This document shows, piece by piece, positions 10,620-21,890 of a DNA stretch of 64,000 bases (position 1 is its first letter; each line of letters opens with the position of its first letter). The notes beneath the pieces were generated by a model. It did no database searches. It saw only the letters and a program-made list of their open reading frames with translations, and was not told the origin of the DNA. The position numbers were made by a program, and so were the translations under genes. The DNA is from Capricornis sumatraensis (taxonomy: Eukaryota > Chordata > Mammalia > Artiodactyla > Bovidae), in contig NC_091071.1 of the NCBI RefSeq assembly GCF_032405125.1, forward strand, positions 157,936,001-158,000,000, given 5' to 3'.

Positions 10620-12955
10620 AGCCCAGTCAGTTAGTGTCACCTACACAATTTATTCTAGACTTTATTATTCTAATATAGACATAAATTACAAGTGTTGGAG
10701 CTTCTTCATCAGTACAGGAGTTAAGAAAAGATCTGATACTGGAAACATGGTAGCAAGACCTTAACTCTTCTCTTTTCCTCTTTTTTTCTGCCAGTAGCTG
10801 CATATTCTTATATTTAAATATGTCTGCTTTTTAATATTATATTTGATATAAGATTTAACCAGTAGCTAGTTTCTATATAAGCAATTTTTTACTAAAGCCT
10901 CTACATTTCCTATTAATTCAGGTTAACCTGTTTTAAAAGAGTGTTCTTTACAAACTGTGAGATGGATTTTCAAAGTTCTCTTACAGTATTCCCTATAGAT
11001 TTCTTGGCTTAGATTTAATTTGAAAGCAGCTATATAATTTATTCTTAATGAAAAGCTTGTATATTTAGTTGGTAAGTCTTTTGAACACATTCACACTTAT
11101 ATGTGGAGCATGACCTTTGCAAAACAAACTATTGTCCTCAAGAGCTTTTGATCAAATGGTATACTGTAGCCATAACAGCTGCCATTTAAACATCTTATGG
11201 AAAAAAGGTCAGGCACTTATTGTAATTCATGTGACTGATGGAAAAAACAGCCCAAGAAAATGCATCCTTCCTCCCTGCTTTTCAACTTTTTCTTTTTCTT
11301 TTTTTTTCTGGACTACTTCCAAAATGATTTTTGTTTTATTTGTATTTATGTTGCAACTAATTATTTTCTTTCTTTCTTCTTTTCTTTTCTTTAAAAACCA
11401 TGACTGTAATCATTCACCAAGTATTAGTTCTCTGTGGTTGCAGAATCCAGATGGCCTGGCAGATGGAGCCTGAAAGATTGGTTAAAATGTCCCAGACACA
11501 TCCATTACTTAAATACTCCATTGGAAATTTGAATAAAACTAAAGATCTGAAACTCTATGGACTGGAGAGGGTAGTCATCTGTAAAGTTCATGTGCAAAAA
11601 CATGGTTGATTATCATTTCTTAAAGGAAACTTCTTGTACCATTATTTTGCTATTTGTGCATTATTTAATGATTTGACACTAAAGAAAAACTACCAAATCT
11701 TACCTTGATGACAAGAAAATGTAAACTCAAATCTCCCACTTCTTTTATTTTTTAAACCTCATTTGTAGAAACTGGGCTGGGAAATGTGGGAAGTTATTCT
11801 TCTCCCAAATCAATGCAGGGAGTCTGAGGTATTCTTTTCTTGGATAGAAAGGGGAAAATATTGTGTTTGTCATGTGGTAAATGTTAATCAGTCATATCAG
11901 TTTATAAATATGCTTTTCCATAGAGAGGAATTTTCTCAGATAGTAAGAAAAAACAATAACTTAATTAGCCAGATCACTTACTGAATGGCAATTATGTACT
12001 CAAATCAAAAGATGAACTACTGTTACTGTGTTTTCACATAATAGATGCTCATTCAGTGTTTACTCATTCTCCTGTACTTATTATTTTCATACATGTTGAA
12101 ATCCGGGAGAAGACTAGAAAATATGTCAAGATTTCACTGGCTCCATGAGATGTACCAACATGGATTTAGATTTAAATTTGGAACAAACAAGTGAACAAAT
12201 AAGAAAGTTTTCCTTAAAAGTATCACAGAGGAATGAGGTATTAGCAATTAAAAAAAAATGCCCAATACTCATGTCTGTATTCTCAAACCAGGTGAAGAGT
12301 GGAAAGAGTGAATAGTGTTAAAGAAATGTGTAATATATATTATCTATAAATGATCTGGGCATTAATTTAGGATATTTACAAGAAAACACTTGATGGTTTT
12401 TTATTTGTCTCTTACATCATTTTGAGGCTCACTTTTGGAGATTTCTGGTTCTGATTCACATTTCTTATATTCCAGCTCAATGCATATGAAGTGTGGCACT
12501 GCTTGTGAGGCAGAAGATACTATTGAGCAACTCACTGCATTGTAGGAGAAGATGCGTGAGGGGAGAAGGCTTAGTCTTAAGTAGCATTACTAGCAAGAAG
12601 CAGCACTTGACCTGAAATATAATTTCAAAGGCTATTTTTCAGTTCTTGTAAAACAGAGAAGTAAAATGCGAGGCAGAAGAAGGTGTGACCTTAACCATCA
12701 TCAGAGACTAGGAGATGGAACTTATTGGAAATCATTTCATTACATAAACATTTTATTGCATTTATTTTTGCAATGGCTTCCAGTGGTCCCTCTCCCACCT
12801 CCACTTCCTGAGAATGAAATAGTCTTGCTTCTCTGCTCAATTAAACTTCTGGTCTATTTTGAAAACTAATTTCAATGTCTTTGGAGTCCATTTTGAAGAC
12901 CTTTGCATATGGGTTGGTTTGCTAACTTCTTCCTCTCTGCTAACACACAGGTCAT
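10620..12955. other. 2.3 kb without recognised gene or repeat
   Basis: AT-rich anonymous sequence with a T-rich stretch near 11,285-11,400. The open frame at 11,117-11,473 is largely low-complexity (F/S-rich) and resembles no known family. I see nothing I can name. Confidence 0.5.
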
Positions 12956-13558
12956 TTTTCCTTTAAAGATTCTGATACCAATGAAAAATTGGTGTTTCCC
13001 AGGCTCTACCAAGTACCTCCCGGACACCCACTGGGTGTCCTACCATTCAACACAATTCTGACACTATGAACTTGGAGGTAGCATCACATCCATGGGTCGA
13101 GGGCTCAGTCCCATAGGACTGCCTTTTTTCCACATCAAGTGCCAATCACAAGTCTAGGTTATTACCTGTGTTTCTGACCAATTAATGATAAATCAGAAGT
13201 TCTTAGGACCCCCTCCTTGGGTTTGATTAATCGGCTAGAGTTGCTCATTCTAGGATTTGAGAAACATTTTACTTACTAGATTGCCAGTTTATAAAAGATA
13301 TGACTCAGGAAAAGCCAGGGGGAAGAGATGCATAGGGCAAGGTGTGAGGAAAGGGCAGAAACTGCCATGCTTTCTCCAGGAACACCAATCACCCCAAATC
13401 TCCTAGTGTGCAGCAACTGGGAAGTTCTTAGAACTGTATTTATTTGAATTTTTATGGAAGCTTCATTACATAGTCATGTTTCATTAAATGGTTGACCCTT
13501 AGCAATTGCTTCAACCTGCAGTCCTTCTCTATGGAGGAGGAAGGTGGGGGGCATTTTA
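12956..13558. repeat. Old LTR-like mammalian repeat, first part
   Basis: Resembles an old, widespread mammalian LTR-type repeat around 'TGGAAGCTTCATTACATAGT' (13,456) and 'CAATTGCTTCAACCTGCAGT'. The family cannot be named with certainty. It breaks off near 13,558, and its continuation is found at 15,111 after the L1/BovB insertion. Confidence 0.45.
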
Positions 13559-13559
13559 A

Positions 13560-13698
13560 ATTCCAAAGCTTGAGTTTATACATAGTATTAATTGTGTATA
13601 TGTGTCAATTCATTAGCTAATGAGGACCTACTGTGTGGCATAGGGAACTCTACTTAATGCTCTATGGTGATCTAACTGGGAAGGAAATCCAGAAAGAG
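13560..13698 (+). mobile_element. L1 3'-UTR, first part (split by BovB)
   Basis: Artiodactyl L1 3' UTR, with the characteristic 'GGCATAGGGAACTCTACTTA' and GGAAGGAAATCC blocks. BovB interrupts it at about 13,698, and it resumes at about 15,006. Confidence 0.75.
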
Positions 13699-13856
13699 AT
13701 TTAGAAAAGGCAGCAGAACCAGATATCAAATTGCCAAAATCTGTTGGATGATAGAAAAAGCAAGGAAATTCCTGTAAAACATCTACTTCTGCTTCATTGA
13801 CTATATAAAGTCTTTGAATGTGTAGATCACAACAAACTGTGGAAAATTCTTAAAGA

Positions 13857-14177
13857 ATGGGAATGCCAGACCTCCTTACCTGTCTCCTGAGAAACTTGTA
13901 TGTAGGAGAAGAAGCTACAGTAAGAACCAGACATGGAACAATGGACTGGTTCAAAATCGGGGAAGGAGTATGCCAAGGCTGTATATTGTCACCCTGCTTA
14001 TTTAACTTATATGCAGTGTACATCATGAGAAATGCTGGGTTAGATGAAGCACAAGCTGGAGTCAAGATTGCCAGAAGAAACATCAACAACCTCAGATATG
14101 CAGATGATATCACTCTAATGGCAGAAAGTGAGGAGAAACTAAAGGGTTATCTTGATGAGGGTGAAAGAGAAGACTGA
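13857..14177 (+). pseudogene. BovB reverse transcriptase fragment
   Basis: This 106-residue frame contains the RT motif B region (GVCQGCILSPCLFNLYA, about residues 37-53) and motif C (LRYADDITLMAE, about 79-90). RTE reverse transcriptases copy LINE RNA at a nicked genomic target. The endonuclease domain and RT motif A are absent here, so this is a dead fragment. Confidence 0.85.
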
Positions 14178-14480
14178 AAAAGTTGGCTTAAAACTCAACA
14201 TTCAAAAATCTAAGATCATGGCATCTGGTCCCATCACTTCATGGCAAATATATGGGGAAAGAATGGAAACAGTGGCAAATTTTCTTTTTGCTTGGATGCC
14301 AAAATCACTGCAGATGGTGACTGCAGCCATGTAATTAAAAGACGCTTGCTCTTTGGAAGAACCTAGACAGTGTATTAAAAAGCAGAGACATGACTTTATT
14401 GACAAAAGTCCATCTTATCAAAGCTATAGTTTTTCCAGTAGTCAGGTACAGATGTGAGAGTTGGACCATAAAGAAGGCTG

Positions 14481-14610
14481 TAAGTAAGTAAGTGAAGTCA
14501 CTCAGTCGTGTCCGATTCTTTGCGACCCCGTGAACTGTAGCCCACCAGGCTCCTCCATCCATGGGATTCTCCAGGCAAGAATACTGGAGTGGGTTGCCAT
14601 TTCCTTCTCC
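14481..14610 (-). mobile_element. Bov-tA type SINE in BovB copy 2
   Basis: Short antisense SINE monomer beginning with a GTAA repeat. It is flanked by perfect 10-bp duplicates (AAGAAGGCTG at 14,471-14,480 and 14,611-14,620), so its insertion into BovB is unambiguous. Confidence 0.95.
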
Positions 14611-15005
14611 AAGAAGGCTGAGCATCAAGGAATTGATGCTTTTGGATTGTGGTGTTTGAGAAGCCTCTGGAGAGTTCCTTGGATAGCAAGGGAATCAAAC
14701 CAGTCAATCCTAAAGGAAACCAATCCTGAATATTCATTGGAAAAATTAATGCTGAATCTCCAATACTTTAGCCAACTTTGGGAAGAGCCAACTCATTGGA
14801 AATGACCCTGATGCTGGGAAAGATTGAAGGCAGGAAGAGAAGGAAACAACAGAGGATGAGATGGCTAGATATTATCACTGACTCAATGAACATGAGTTTG
14901 GGCAAACTTAGGGAGATAGTGAAGGACGTGGAAGACTGGCGTACTGTAGTCCATTGGGTCACAAAGAGTTGGACATGACTTAGCAACTGAACAACAAACA
15001 ACAAA

Positions 15006-15105
15006 ATGTATTCGTATAGCTGATCTACTTTTTTATACAACAGGAAGTAACAAAATTGTAAAGCAACTATACTCCAATAAAAAATAATTAAAAAAAAAAG
15101 AAAAA
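15006..15105 (+). mobile_element. L1 3'-UTR, second part
   Basis: Continues the L1 3' UTR from 13,698: the 'ATAGCTGATCTACTTTTTTA' and 'AAAGCAACTATACTCCAATA' blocks, then an A-rich tail to about 15,105. Similar short sequences (AAATTCCAAA near 13,550; AAAGTTCCAG near 15,109) may be its target duplication. Confidence 0.75.
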
Positions 15106-15110
15106 AGAAA

Positions 15111-15492
15111 GTTCCAGACCTCTCACCAGGGACCTTTCCAAAAGTCACCTCGTTAACATAACAAAAGACACCAGGGCTTCCCTGGCCACTCAGAAGGTAA
15201 AGAATCAGCCTTGATGCAGAAGACCTGGAATTGATCCCTGGGTTGGGAAGATCCCCTGGAGGAGGGCATGGGAACCCACTTCAGTATTCTTGCCTGGAGA
15301 ATCCCCATAGACAGAGGAGCCTGCCGGGCTGCAGTTCATGGGATTGCAAAGTCAGACACGATTGAGTGACTAAGCACACAGCACAACCCTCCTGTCACTT
15401 AGGGGAAATTCCAGTGGAGAGTTTCTGTGCCAGAAACTAGGACAAAGCCCACAAATATGCATTTCTTATAACAAATCACAATATCACATCTT
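15111..15492. repeat. Old LTR-like mammalian repeat, second part
   Basis: Picks up the old repeat left at 13,558: the 'AAAGTCACCTCGTTAACATA' block, then after an inserted SINE (15,174-15,389) the 'ATTTCTTATAACAAATCACA' block. Some internal sequence between the two parts seems deleted. Confidence 0.45.
15174..15389 (+). mobile_element. Bov-tA type SINE
   Basis: Sense SINE from 'GGGCTTCCCTGGCCACTCAG' to a GCACACAGCACA tail, inserted in the old LTR-like repeat. Target duplication not clear. Confidence 0.9.
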
Positions 15493-16777
15493 ATAATCAT
15501 TTTTATTTAATAGAAAACTGAGCAGTAGGAGTTTAAAATACAAGCCCACACACATTCTTACTATCCTGATAAAACTGTGTTAATTTTCAGACCCTTTCAC
15601 ACTTCTCCTTGTGTCTGAGTCGGACTTGTATGATACCCAGTAGAAATTTCTGTCCTGTCAGTACTATGAGTTGTGACCTTGTTCAGTGCCTACTATGATC
15701 CTCAATACATGACCAGCTCAATATTTCATATTCTGATTTGAATAGAAAGATCTGAGACAAAACCTTTATGTTAATATCTGTCCTAATTTTTCTTCCTCTC
15801 TCTGTATCTTGTCCTTTTAAACCTGTCTCTTTAAAAAGAAAACTATCTACACACTTTTGATCTCAATGTCTGGAATCTGATTGAAGGTTGAGATATTATT
15901 AGCTTGAGTGGTAAAGAGAGCTTGAATTTTATGCCAGATTTTTTTTTTTTCCTCCCAGGAATTTAAATAATGCTTGATTGTACTGAAGCTTCATTGTTGA
16001 GTGCTGCAAGAAAATCACTGACTGTTGGTCCATGATTGTAAGAAAAGAATTCACAAATGTGAATAAAAGGAAAAGGCCGAGAAATGGCATGATGATGGAA
16101 GATTAGAAGGCCAATGGCACCTGCTTTAAGGATAATGGTGGGATGAGAAAATGGAATTCTTTCTTAATTATCAGTCATGTACATTATTCTGTATTGCTTG
16201 AAGTATTTTATGATAAAAATAAGTTAGACTCTGTGGCAGATCAATGTGAGATCATTTTAGTCTTTAGATACTAATCACATGGCAAATGTTATGGACAGTC
16301 ATGAACATCTATGACCTTTGGTTTCCTCCTTTGTAAAGGAGAAAAAAAAATTGGGGGCTCTTACAATAAAAGTGTAAATCATCGAACAGACAGATGGTGC
16401 AATAAATGACAGATTAAATGGCTAAGAGCTTTAGTTATTTACAGATAAGCATAGGAATTGTGTATCTATGTCATCAAAATGTCACACTGAGTTTTATTGT
16501 CTGAATGATTTGCTGTAGCAACAACTCCAGCTTTGTGTGTCAGAGTATTATTGTGGTCAAGACCAGCTGTGGTATGAAAAATGTTTTTCTCTTCTAAATC
16601 ATTTGTTCAAATTTATTTGGACTTGAGAATCATGGCATTCATACTTCAAGGTGTTCCTCTGGTAATATAGCTGTTTCATCAAGAAATAGAGCTAATTAAG
16701 AAGAAAAAACTAACAGCCCTTCTGGAAACTATTGCAACTCAAATGGTACCCCTTCAATCCCTGACTCAGTCAATAAT
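15493..16777. other. 1.3 kb without recognised gene or repeat
   Basis: Anonymous AT-rich sequence. A short T run lies near 15,942-15,951 and an A run near 16,343-16,351. No open frame with recognisable similarity. Confidence 0.5.
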
Positions 16778-17068
16778 TGTTGCTGTTGTTCAGTGTGCTA
16801 AGTCATGTCCAGTTCTTTGCATCCCCATGGACTGAAGCATGCTCGGCTTCCACGTCCTTCACTGTCTCCTGGAGCTTGCTCAAACTTATGTCCATTGAGT
16901 CAGTGATGCCATCAAATCATCTCATCCTCTGTTGTCCCCTCATCTTCCTGCCTTCAATCTTTCCCGGTATAAGGGTCTTTTCCAATAAGTCAGCTCTTTG
17001 CATCAGGTAGCCAAAATACTGGAGCTTCAGCTTCAGCATGGGTCCTTCCAGTGAATATTCATGATCAA
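16778..17068 (-). mobile_element. BovB 3' fragment
   Basis: About 290 bp antisense BovB 3' end. It extends through the CATCCTCTGTTGTCCCC block to 'GGGTCCTTCCAGTGAATATT', where the copy is truncated. Confidence 0.85.
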
Positions 17069-17384
17069 TATAGGAGTAATTAAAAATACATATGTTTAAG
17101 GTTTTAATAAAAGCTCTCATTTTCTTTTTTTCTCTTTTTCATTAATACAATGTTCATTCTGCACATAAGACCTTAGGTTTATTTACAAAAGCACCATGTG
17201 TAATGAATTCTCCTCTTGAGGGATCTGAGAGGACCATCTGGAAGACATAGAGCGTATATGAGCCAGTAGGTCTAACAGCTGACATTGACGTGCAAACGTT
17301 CTGCCACTAGCCTTTGGATTTTCACTGCTAAGTTATTATAATTCTAAATACACTATTGCTGCTTCCCCCCACCACCAATTTTTA
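17069..17384. other. No recognised feature
   Basis: Anonymous sequence between a BovB tail and an L1 3' segment. Nothing recognised. Confidence 0.5.
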
Positions 17385-17645
17385 AACTAAACAAAGGAAG
17401 TTCACTCATTTCTTCCAACCCCTGTCCCCACTCTGGTAGCCACCATCTTGCTCTCTGTATCTATGAACTAACTTAGTTTTGTTTCTTTAAATATATATAT
17501 ACATATATCAGGTATATATATTCCATGTGTAAGAGAAATGTGTTTGTCTTTTTCTGTCTGATATTTCACTTGGCATAATACCACTGATGTTCGCTCATAT
17601 TGTAAATGGCAGGGCTTTATTCTTTTTTATGTACAAATAATCCTC

Positions 17646-17650
<5 letters not shown>
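17385..17650 (-). mobile_element. L1 3' half (antisense), one side of a split L1
   Basis: Antisense old-L1 sequence running, in L1 order, from just after the TATA-rich microsatellite of the ORF2 end to the 3' UTR (GTAGCCACCATCTTGC block). Its 5' continuation is missing here. The missing part is at 23,205-23,424 on the opposite strand. Confidence 0.75.
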
Positions 17651-17722
<72 letters not shown>

Positions 17723-17737
17723 ATGTATATATATGGT
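17650..17737. repeat. (TA)n(CA)n(TA)n microsatellite
   Basis: Pure TA run, then CA run, then TA again. It grew at the native TA-rich spot of the L1 ORF2 end. Confidence 0.95.
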
Positions 17738-17739
17738 CT

Positions 17740-17823
17740 GTAATGGTCTTCCAGAATGCTAAAGGCTCTCACGTTCCTGACTTCCCCTCATGTCATCTGC
17801 CGCAATTTATCCCAGCCACTCTT
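17740..17823 (-). repeat. Inverted 84-bp duplicate, left copy
   Basis: Reverse complement of 23,427-23,510 with about 80 of 84 positions identical by eye. It contains the shared block GAGAGCCTTTAGCATTC (minus strand). It belongs to no repeat family I recognise. It sits exactly at the break in a split L1. Confidence 0.85.
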
Positions 17824-18768
17824 ATGCTGTAACCAGGAGGAGGAATAAGAACATGGATAGCTATATTTGAGAACAAAGATTGGGCTACACTTTCTATGAG
17901 TGAAACTTTTTGAAAAGTAATCAGTTCAGTTCAGTCGCTCAGTCATGTCTGACTCTTTGCGACCCCATGAATCACAGCACGCCCAGGCCTCCCTGTCCAT
18001 CACCATCTCCCAGAGTTCACTCAGACTTGTGTTCATCAAGTCCGTGATGCCATCCAGCCATCTCATCCTCTGTTGTCCCCTTCTTCTCCTGTCCCCAATC
18101 CCTCCCAGCATCAGAGTATTTTCCAATGAGTCAACTCTTTGCATGAGGTGGCCAAAGTACTGGAGCTTCAGCTTTAGCATCATTCCTTCCAAAGAAATCC
18201 TAGGGCTGATCTCCTTCCGAATGGACTGGTTGGATCTCCTTGCAGTCCAAGGGACTCTCAAGAGTCTTCTCCAACACCACAGTTCAAAAGCATCAATTCT
18301 TCAGCGCTAGCCTTCTTCACAGTCCAACTCTCACATCCATACATGACTACTGGAAAAACCATAGCCTTGACTAGACGGACCTTAGTCGGCAAAGTCATGT
18401 CTCTGCTTTTGAATATACTATCTAGGTTGCTCATAACCTTTCTTCCAAGGAGTAAGCGTCTTTTAATTTCGTGGCTGCAATCACCATCTGCAGTGATTTT
18501 GGAGCCCAGAAAAATAAAGTCTGACACTGTTTCCACTGTTTCCCCATCTATTTCCCATGAAGTGATGGGACCGGATGCCATGATCTTCGTTTTCTGAACA
18601 TTAAGCTTTAAGCAACTTTTTTGCTCTCCTCTTTCACTTTCATCAAGAGGCTTTTTAGTTCCTCTTCACTTTCTGCCATAAGGGTGGTGTCATCTGCATA
18701 TCTGAGGTTCTTGATATTTCTCCCAGCAATCTTGATTCCAGCTTGTGTTTCTTCCAGTCCAGTGTTTA

Positions 18769-19134
18769 TCATGATGTACTCTCTGCATATAAGTTAAATA
18801 AGCAGGGTGAAAATATACAGCCTTGACGTACTCCTTTTCCTATTTGGAACCACTCTCTTGTTCCATGTCCAGTTCTAACTGTTGCTTCCTGACCTGCATA
18901 CAGATTTCTCAAGAGGCAGGTCAGGTGGTCTGGTATTCCCATCTCTTTCAGAATTTCCCACAGTTTATTGTGATCCACACAGTCAAAGGCTTTGGCATAG
19001 TCAATAAAGCAGAAATAGATGTTTTTCTGGAACTCTCTTGCTTTTTCCATAATCCAGCGGATGTTGGCAATTTGATCTCTGTTTCCTCTGCCTTTTCTAA
19101 AACCAGCTTGAACATCAGGAAGTTCACGGTTCAC
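18769..19134 (-). pseudogene. BovB reverse transcriptase palm fragment
   Basis: 121 residues: fingers/palm with motif A (DYAKAFDCVDHNKLW, about residues 45-59) and motif B (GVRQGCIFSPCLFNLYA, about 101-117). The frame ends before the YADD motif. It is part of BovB copy 3 and is non-functional on its own. Confidence 0.85.
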
Positions 19135-19549
19135 ATTTGCTGAAGCCTGGCTTGGAGAATTGTGAGCAATACTTTACCAGCATGTGAGATGAGTGCAATT
19201 GTGTGGGAGTTTGAGCATTCTTTGGCATTGCCTTTCTTTGGGATTGGAATGAAAACTGATATTTTCCAGTCCTGTGGCCACTGCTGAGTTTTCCAAATTT
19301 GTTGGCATATTGAGTGCAGCACTTTCACAGCATCATCTTTCAGGATTTGAAATAGCTCTACTGGAATTCCATCACCTCGACTAGCTTTGTTCATAGTGAT
19401 GCTTCTAAGGCCCACTTGACTTCACATTCCAGGATGTCTGGCTCTAGGTGAGTGATCACACCATCGTGATTACCCAGGTCGTGAAGATCTTTTTTGTACA
19501 GTTCTTCTGTGTATTCTTGCCATCTCTTTTTAATATCTTCTGCTTCTGT

Positions 19550-20023
19550 TCAGTCCATACCATGTCTATCCTTGATCGAGCCCATCTTTGCATGAAATGT
19601 TCCCTTGGTATCTCTAATTTTCTTGAAGAGATCTCTAGTCTTTCCCATTCTGTTGTTTTCCTCTATTTCTTTGCCTTGTTCGCTGAGGAAGGCTTTCTTA
19701 TCTCTTCTTGCTATTCTTTGGAACTCTGCATTCAGATGCTTATATCTTTCCTTTTCTCCTTTGCTTTTCACTTCTCTTCTTTTCACAGCTATTTGTAAGG
19801 CCTCCCCAGACAGCCATTTTGCTTTTTTGCATTTCTTTTCCATGGGGATGGTCTTGATCCCTGTCTCCTGTACAATGTCACGAACCTCAGTCCATAGTTC
19901 ATCAGGCCCTCTATCTATCAGGTCTAGGCCCTTAAATCTATTTCTCACTTCCACTGTATAATCATAAGTGATTTTATTTAGGTCATACCTGAATGGTCTA
20001 GTGGTTTTCCCTGCTTTCTTCAA
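19550..20023 (-). pseudogene. BovB ORF2 linker region
   Basis: A 157-residue charged stretch between the endonuclease and RT, rich in K, E and R (for example KRREVKSKGEKERYKHL). This connects the two enzymatic domains in RTE LINE proteins. No catalytic motif is expected here. Confidence 0.8.
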
Positions 20024-20244
20024 TTTGAGTCTGAATTTGGTAATAAGGAGTTCATGATCTGAGCCACAGTCAGCCCCTGGTCTTATTTTTGTTGACTGTA
20101 TAGAGCTTCTCCATCTTTTGCTGCAGAGAATATAATCAATCTGATTTCAGTGTTGACCATCTGGTGATGTCCATGTGTAGAGTCTTCTCTTGTGTTGTTG
20201 GAAGAGGCTTTTTGCTATGACCAGTGCATTTTCTTGGCAAAACT

Positions 20245-20727
20245 CTAAATTAGTCTTTGCCCTGCTTCATTCTGTATTCCAAGGCCAAATTTGCCTGTTA
20301 CTCCAGGTGTTTCTTGACTTCCTACTTTTGCATTCCAGTCCCCTATAATGAAAAGGATATCTTTTTTGGGTGTTAGTTTTAAAAGGTCTTGTAGGTCTTC
20401 ATAGAACTGTTCAACTTCAGCTTCTTCAGCTTTACTGGTTGGGGCATAGACTTGGATTACTATGATATTGAATGGTTTGCCTTGGAGACGAACAGAGACC
20501 ATTCTGTCGTTTTTGAGATTGCATCCAAGTACTGCATTTCGGACTCTTTTGTTGACCATGATGGCTACTCCATTTCTTCTGAGGGATTCCTGCCTGCAGT
20601 AGTAGATATAATGGTCATCTGAGTTAAATTCACCCATTCCAGTCCATTTTACTTCGCTGATTCCTAGAATGTCAATGTTCACTCTTGCCATCTCCTGTTT
20701 GACCACTTCCAATTTGCCTTGATTCAT
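20245..20727 (-). pseudogene. BovB AP-like endonuclease domain
   Basis: 160 residues with the apurinic-type endonuclease signature: the catalytic glutamate in LGISEVKWTG (residue 25), VYAPT (about 93-97) and GDWNAKVG (129-136). In LINEs this domain nicks the target DNA to start reverse transcription. The frame begins at MNQGKLEVV as in other BovB copies and ends prematurely at a two-base insertion. The domain looks truncated before its final His motif. Confidence 0.85.
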
Positions 20728-20936
20728 GGACCTGACCTTTCAGGTTTCTATGCAATATTGCTCTTTACAGCATCGGACCTTGCTGTTATCACCAGTCACA
20801 TCCACAGCTGGGTATTGTTTTTGCTTTGGCTCCATCCCTTCATTCTTTCTGGAGTTATTTCTCCACTGACCTCCAGTAACATATGGGGCACCTACTGACG
20901 TGGGGAGTTCCTCTTTCAGTATCCTACCATTTTTTC

Positions 20937-21155
20937 CTTTTCATATTGTTCATGGGGTTCTCAAGGCAAGAATACTGAAGTGGTTTGCCATTCCCTTCTC
21001 CAGTGGACCACATTCTGTCTGACAGACCACATTCTGTCTGAGACCACATTCTGTCTGTCTGGCATGCTGTCTAACAGAATGTGGTCCACTGGAGAAGGAA
21101 ATGGCAAACCACTTCAGTATTCTTGCCTTGAGAACCCCATGAACAGTATGAAAAG
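20937..21155. repeat. Inverted repeat (fold-back) at the BovB 5' end
   Basis: Two 82-bp arms (20,937-21,018 and 21,074-21,155) are reverse complements at about 80 of 82 positions. The spacer carries repeats of GACCACATTCTGTCTG starting at 21,006, 21,025 and 21,042. The right arm is BovB 5' sequence in plus orientation. Confidence 0.95.
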
Positions 21156-21252
21156 TAATAGATTAGCTTAATTTGATGTTGCCCATAATTGCCTTCAATG
21201 AATGGGGCTGATGACACCATGGCCATTATATTGGAAACAAATTTTTAAAAAG

Positions 21253-21427
21253 TAGACATGGAGAAGGGAGCAGCAGAGGATGAGATCATTAGATGGCATC
21301 ACCAACTCAATGAACATGAGTTTGAGAAAACTCCAGAAGATAGTGGGGTATAGAGGAGCCTGGTGTGCTGTAGTCCATGGGGTTGTAAGGAGTCAGACAC
21401 AGTTTAGAGACTGAATAACAACAATAA
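21253..21427 (+). mobile_element. BovB 3' fragment with AAC tail
   Basis: Sense BovB 3' terminus from AGCAGAGGATGAGATC to an AACAACAA tail. It follows about 100 bp of unrecognised sequence (21,156-21,252) after the fold-back arm. Confidence 0.85.
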
Positions 21428-21525
21428 GTGTATGCATAACTGATTTACTTTAATGTACACTTGAAAGTAACTCAACATTGTTAATCAACAAAACTCCAGC
21501 AAAAATTTTAAAAACAAATAAATTA
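21428..21525 (+). mobile_element. L1 3'-UTR tail
   Basis: 'GTATGCATAACTGATTTACT' block and a CTCCAGCAAAAATTTTAAAAAC tail-like end: the same L1 3' UTR segment that follows BovB at 15,006. Confidence 0.6.
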
Positions 21526-21769
21526 TACCATGCCCAGCTCTCTCTTTCTCTCTTTGCTTACACTTCTATTTTCATCTACTTTGCATGATTACTTAGAGAT
21601 CTAGAATTATTCCTAATCTAATATTATTTTCTTCATGCCACCTTTCAAGGGCATCTCTTTTCCCATGTGACCACTATGCTTGGGGCAATGGATTATTCTG
21701 TGAATGTCTGGATTCCTGGGCCAGGTGTGGTATGGACATTAAGACCAACACGCTCTTCTATAATATACA

Positions 21770-21890
21770 TACAGCATTGGACAATCACCATGTGGCAGAC
21801 ATTAGGAAGCCAGGCTAAATATTTTGCTTGCATCTTCTCATTGAATCTTCACAACAATAACTTGGAAGTATAGGGTCTAATTATTCTCAT
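21770..21890 (-). mobile_element. MIR SINE fragment
   Basis: Antisense MIR core: blocks of the 'ATCACCATGTGGCAGACATT' and 'CTTCACAACAATAACTTGGA' type. Ancient mammalian SINE, heavily mutated. Confidence 0.6.

Larger units (their letters stand above)
13699..15005 (+). mobile_element. BovB LINE copy 2 (5' truncated)
   Basis: Sense-strand BovB from the middle of the reverse transcriptase to the 3' end, which finishes in an AAC-repeat tail (about 14,987-15,005). The RT catalytic YADD is present in the frame 13,857-14,177. A SINE (14,481-14,610) interrupts the C-terminal region. Frames are broken, so no functional product is expected. Confidence 0.9.
17920..21021 (-). mobile_element. BovB LINE, near full-length copy 3
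   Basis: Antisense BovB of about 3.1 kb: 3' TTCAG terminus at 17,920, reverse transcriptase in the middle and endonuclease near the 5' end (20,245-20,727), with no large insertion. The single ORF2 is cut by stops and frameshifts, including a two-base insertion near 20,247. The 5' end turns into an inverted duplication (20,937-21,155). Confidence 0.95.

Noticed and set aside
11117..11473. 118-residue frame as possible gene
   Set aside because: Low-complexity F/S-rich middle, no domain, no supporting splice or promoter signs.
13857..14177. Host gene with YADD motif
   Set aside because: The flanking sequence and C-terminal motifs are BovB; there is no host gene.
17650..17737. Candidate regulatory or satellite array
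   Set aside because: Simple TA/CA microsatellite expanded from an L1-internal TA-rich spot.
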